Assembly (NCBI RefSeq): GCF_030372765.1
Contig: NZ_JAUCMW010000029.1
Span: 1-36,474, forward strand
Direction of reading: 5' to 3'
DNA: 36,474 nt
DNA from: Labilibaculum sp. K2S
GTDB lineage: Bacteria > Bacteroidota > Bacteroidia > Bacteroidales > Marinifilaceae
The notes below the pieces were generated by a model that worked only from the letters and a program-made list of their open reading frames with translations, was not told the DNA's origin and searched no databases. How positions within the stretch are numbered: position 1 is the first letter of the stretch; every line of letters starts with the position of its first letter. Shown here piece after piece: positions 34,281 to 36,474 of the stretch. A program made the translations under genes and the position numbers.

Positions 34281-36474
34281 TATCTAAATAAGGTTACGGT
34301 ACCGTGAGCCCGTTCTTTTCCACCATAAAAAATCATCCAAACATAAACGCCAATTTCAGATTCTTCTCCTTTATAGGTTCCGTTCCAACCATCGTATTTT
34401 AACTCATTATTACTGACAACATCTCTTCGCAACTCGAAAACCTGCTCACCCCATCGAGAATAAATATACAATTCAAAATCGGTAACTACACCTTTAAAAA
34501 CAGGATAAAATATTTCATTTGGGCCTTTCCCGTTTGGTGTAAAAACATTTGGAACAACCATTTTAGGTTGTAACAATTTCACTGCTGCTACTGATTGTGC
34601 AACACAACCAAAATCATTCATTACCTGAACAGAATAATCGCCGGGTTCTTCAACCTCAATACTTCTCCAATCTGATCCTGTGCTCCAATAGTAAGAAGAA
34701 TAACCCGCACCAGCGTCTATCGTAACTGTCTGACCTTTGTAAAAACTTAAGGTATCTGCAGTCAAACTTAACTCAGGGCTAGGATAAACCTCTACATGCA
34801 ACGTATCCGTACCCATTATACCGTACACATCCCAAACACTTACGATATAATTGCCCGATTGGTTCACATTAATTGTTCTTGTCGTTTCACCGGTACTCCA
34901 TTTATACTTTTCCCAGTGCCCTGGATCCAGCATAAGAGAGGTTCCCTGACAAATACCGGCATTTCCCCCCAAATTTATATTTGGAACAGGATTCACAGCT
35001 ACTTTCACTTTCCCATTACCTCTGCAACCATTCATATCTACAACATTCACAGCGTACACTCCGTCTCGATCCACTTTTAAAAATTGTGAGCTTTCCTGAT
35101 TGTTCCACTCATACTGAACATACCCACTACCTGCATCAAGTAAAAGAGTAGTTCCCTCTGCAATTGTAGTATCCCGTCCCAAATAAACATTCGGATTATC
35201 GTGAACAAATATTCGAATTTCGTCATGTCCAACACAACCAAAATCATCAGTGGCTTTCAAAGTAAATTCACCCTCTTCGTATACATAGATTTCTTTTGTT
35301 TGTCCTCCGGGAATCCATTCTGAATGATAACCATCCGGCGCTTCAATAATCAACTCTTCACCTGAACAAATAAACAAGTCAGGGCCCAAATCAACTATCG
35401 GAAGATCATGAACAATTACATTCACAGAATCGTAACCAATACAACCATTCAAATCTCGAACCTCAACAGAATAAACACCACTGGTATAGGCCAATCTTGT
35501 CTGAGTTGTAATTCCATCGCTCCACAAAAAGCTTTCTCCATCACCTATATCCAACATCACAGATTCTCCAAAACACATATCAATCTGATTTGGAAGAGAA
35601 TCAATTGGCAGATGAATTATTTCTACATGTACACTGTCGGAGCCAAAACATCCATTCTCATTTATAATATTTAGAGTGTACCATCCAGTATCTCCAGCCT
35701 TGATTGAATAATTTGTTTCGCCCACTAACTGAGAACCATCCTTATTCCATTGATACGAATATCCTGTTTGAACAGGACCTTCTATATATGTTGAATCTCC
35801 ATAACAAACCAAATTTGTTGAGTAAGATAAATTAAAATCAAAAACCGGATAAAAATCTACGGCAACACTATCTGTTACAACACATCCGTTTTCATCTGTA
35901 AAATCAACAAAGTAATTATTTACATCAGATACTGTAATTGTCTGAGTGGTTTCGCCAGTATTCCATAAATAACTACCAATTTGAGTTCCTGCATCAAGAA
36001 CTACAAAATCTCCATCACAATGTGTCTGATCAACACCTAAATCTACAACCGGATTTGCATGAATGGTTGCGTTCGCATAGTCTGTTGCGGAACAACCGTT
36101 GGCGTCAGTTATTGTTACTGAATAGTTGCCACTCGCTGAAACTGTAATGCTTTGAGTAGTTTCTCCGGTACTCCATAAATAAGTTGATCCAACATTGCCG
36201 GCATCGAAAGTAATCGTGTTTCCGGCACAGCTTGACTGATCTGCTCCCAAATTAACGGTTGGGTTCGGGTTTATGATTGCATTGGCATCATCTGTTGCTG
36301 AACAGCCGTTGGCGTCTGTTATTGTTACGCTGTAATTTCCTGATGCAGAAACAGTGATTGTCTGAGTAGTTTCTCCGGTACTCCATAAATAAGTTGATCC
36401 AACATTGCCGGCATCGAAAGTAATCGTGTTTCCGGCACAGCTTGACTGATCTGCTCCCAAATTAACGGTTGGGT
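34280..36474 (-). CDS. Type IX-secreted repeat surface protein with CHU_C (type B) sorting domain, 5' end outside window
   Basis: The C-terminal 730 or so residues of a larger protein are visible; the frame stays open through the right edge, so no start codon lies in the window. At least nine repeats of about 70 residues share the plan V.LG.D...C.G....LDAG....YLWSTGETTQTI.V...G.Y.V.V.D.NGC...D, each with two cysteines, which is an immunoglobulin/PKD-like surface repeat. The last 95 residues form the gliding-motility-associated C-terminal domain (VVPNVFTPNGKGPNEIF, YIYSRWGEQVFE, YDGWNGTYKG, GVYVWMIFYGG), the type B signal for type IX export and cell-surface attachment. It is probably an adhesin. 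The last repeats at the window edge are nearly identical DNA. A PorP/SprF gene follows with a one-base overlap. Confidence 0.9.
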   Translation of the reverse strand, partial: PTVNLGADQSSCAGNTITFDAGNVGSTYLWSTGETTQTITVSASGNYSVTITDANGCSATDDANAIINPNPTVNLGADQSSCAGNTITFDAGNVGSTYLWSTGETTQSITVSASGNYSVTITDANGCSATDYANATIHANPVVDLGVDQTHCDGDFVVLDAGTQIGSYLWNTGETTQTITVSDVNNYFVDFTDENGCVVTDSVAVDFYPVFDFNLSYSTNLVCYGDSTYIEGPVQTGYSYQWNKDGSQLVGETNYSIKAGDTGWYTLNIINENGCFGSDSVHVEIIHLPIDSLPNQIDMCFGESVMLDIGDGESFLWSDGITTQTRLAYTSGVYSVEVRDLNGCIGYDSVNVIVHDLPIVDLGPDLFICSGEELIIEAPDGYHSEWIPGGQTKEIYVYEEGEFTLKATDDFGCVGHDEIRIFVHDNPNVYLGRDTTIAEGTTLLLDAGSGYVQYEWNNQESSQFLKVDRDGVYAVNVVDMNGCRGNGKVKVAVNPVPNINLGGNAGICQGTSLMLDPGHWEKYKWSTGETTRTINVNQSGNYIVSVWDVYGIMGTDTLHVEVYPSPELSLTADTLSFYKGQTVTIDAGAGYSSYYWSTGSDWRSIEVEEPGDYSVQVMNDFGCVAQSVAAVKLLQPKMVVPNVFTPNGKGPNEIFYPVFKGVVTDFELYIYSRWGEQVFELRRDVVSNNELKYDGWNGTYKGEESEIGVYVWMIFYGGKERAHGTVTLFR
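36153..36474 (-). repeat. Near-identical 210-bp tandem repeats in the adhesin gene
   Basis: The 112 bases at 36153-36264 recur without change at 36363-36474, exactly 210 bases (70 codons) later, and the sequence between also aligns closely to the expected next unit. Earlier repeats in the same gene are strongly diverged, so this end expanded recently. More copies may continue past the window, and copy number may be under-counted in an assembly. Confidence 0.85.

Overview
The window reads as chromosomal DNA of a member of the Bacteroidota, most likely a Bacteroidales/Marinilabiliales-type marine or sediment organism; the genus cannot be settled from this sequence. Evidence: AT-rich sequence, promoter elements of the form TAnnTTTG, a PorP/SprF-family protein coupled to a CHU_C (type B sorting) surface protein typical of type IX secretion, a BamA-like plus giant TamB pair, a Reg_prop/Y_Y_Y sensor kinase, and the long form of urocanase.

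Region by region. 1-2160 is accessory: a VOC-family protein, a remnant of the 3' end of a group II intron without its reverse transcriptase, a small lipoprotein and a two-helix membrane protein. 2197-6930 is a minus-strand histidine-degradation operon (hutH-hutU-hutG; hutI and a formiminotransferase are not here), with a divergent LysR regulator at 7015-7914. 8183-9801 holds a J-domain/KTSC protein, a 2OG-Fe(II) oxygenase and a cupin. 9920-16350 is an outer-membrane assembly pair: a POTRA/beta-barrel protein (TamA/BamA family) followed 23 bases later by a 1528-residue TamB. 16375-17143 holds a small membrane protein and a 7 x 21-bp tandem array. 17144-21410 is housekeeping on the minus strand (folD, ffh, argS), each followed by a clear intrinsic terminator.

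21802-33247 is a signalling region with three membrane histidine kinases: a TPR hybrid kinase, a propeller LytS-type kinase and a Cache hybrid kinase. None has a DNA-binding output domain or an obvious partner regulator in the window. Among them lie a decayed secreted-protein pseudogene, a small avidin-family protein without signal peptide, a conserved hypothetical and a class IV aminotransferase. 33255-36474 ends the window with a PorP/SprF protein translationally coupled to a repeat-rich CHU_C surface protein that runs off the right edge.

I found no tRNA, rRNA, CRISPR array, complete insertion sequence or recognisable defence system. I see no convincing wholly new system. The observations most worth a second look are the 21-bp/heptapeptide array, the avidin-like protein with a rebuilt ligand pocket downstream of a perfect 20-bp palindrome, the group II intron scar, and the unknown gene paired with the Cache kinase.
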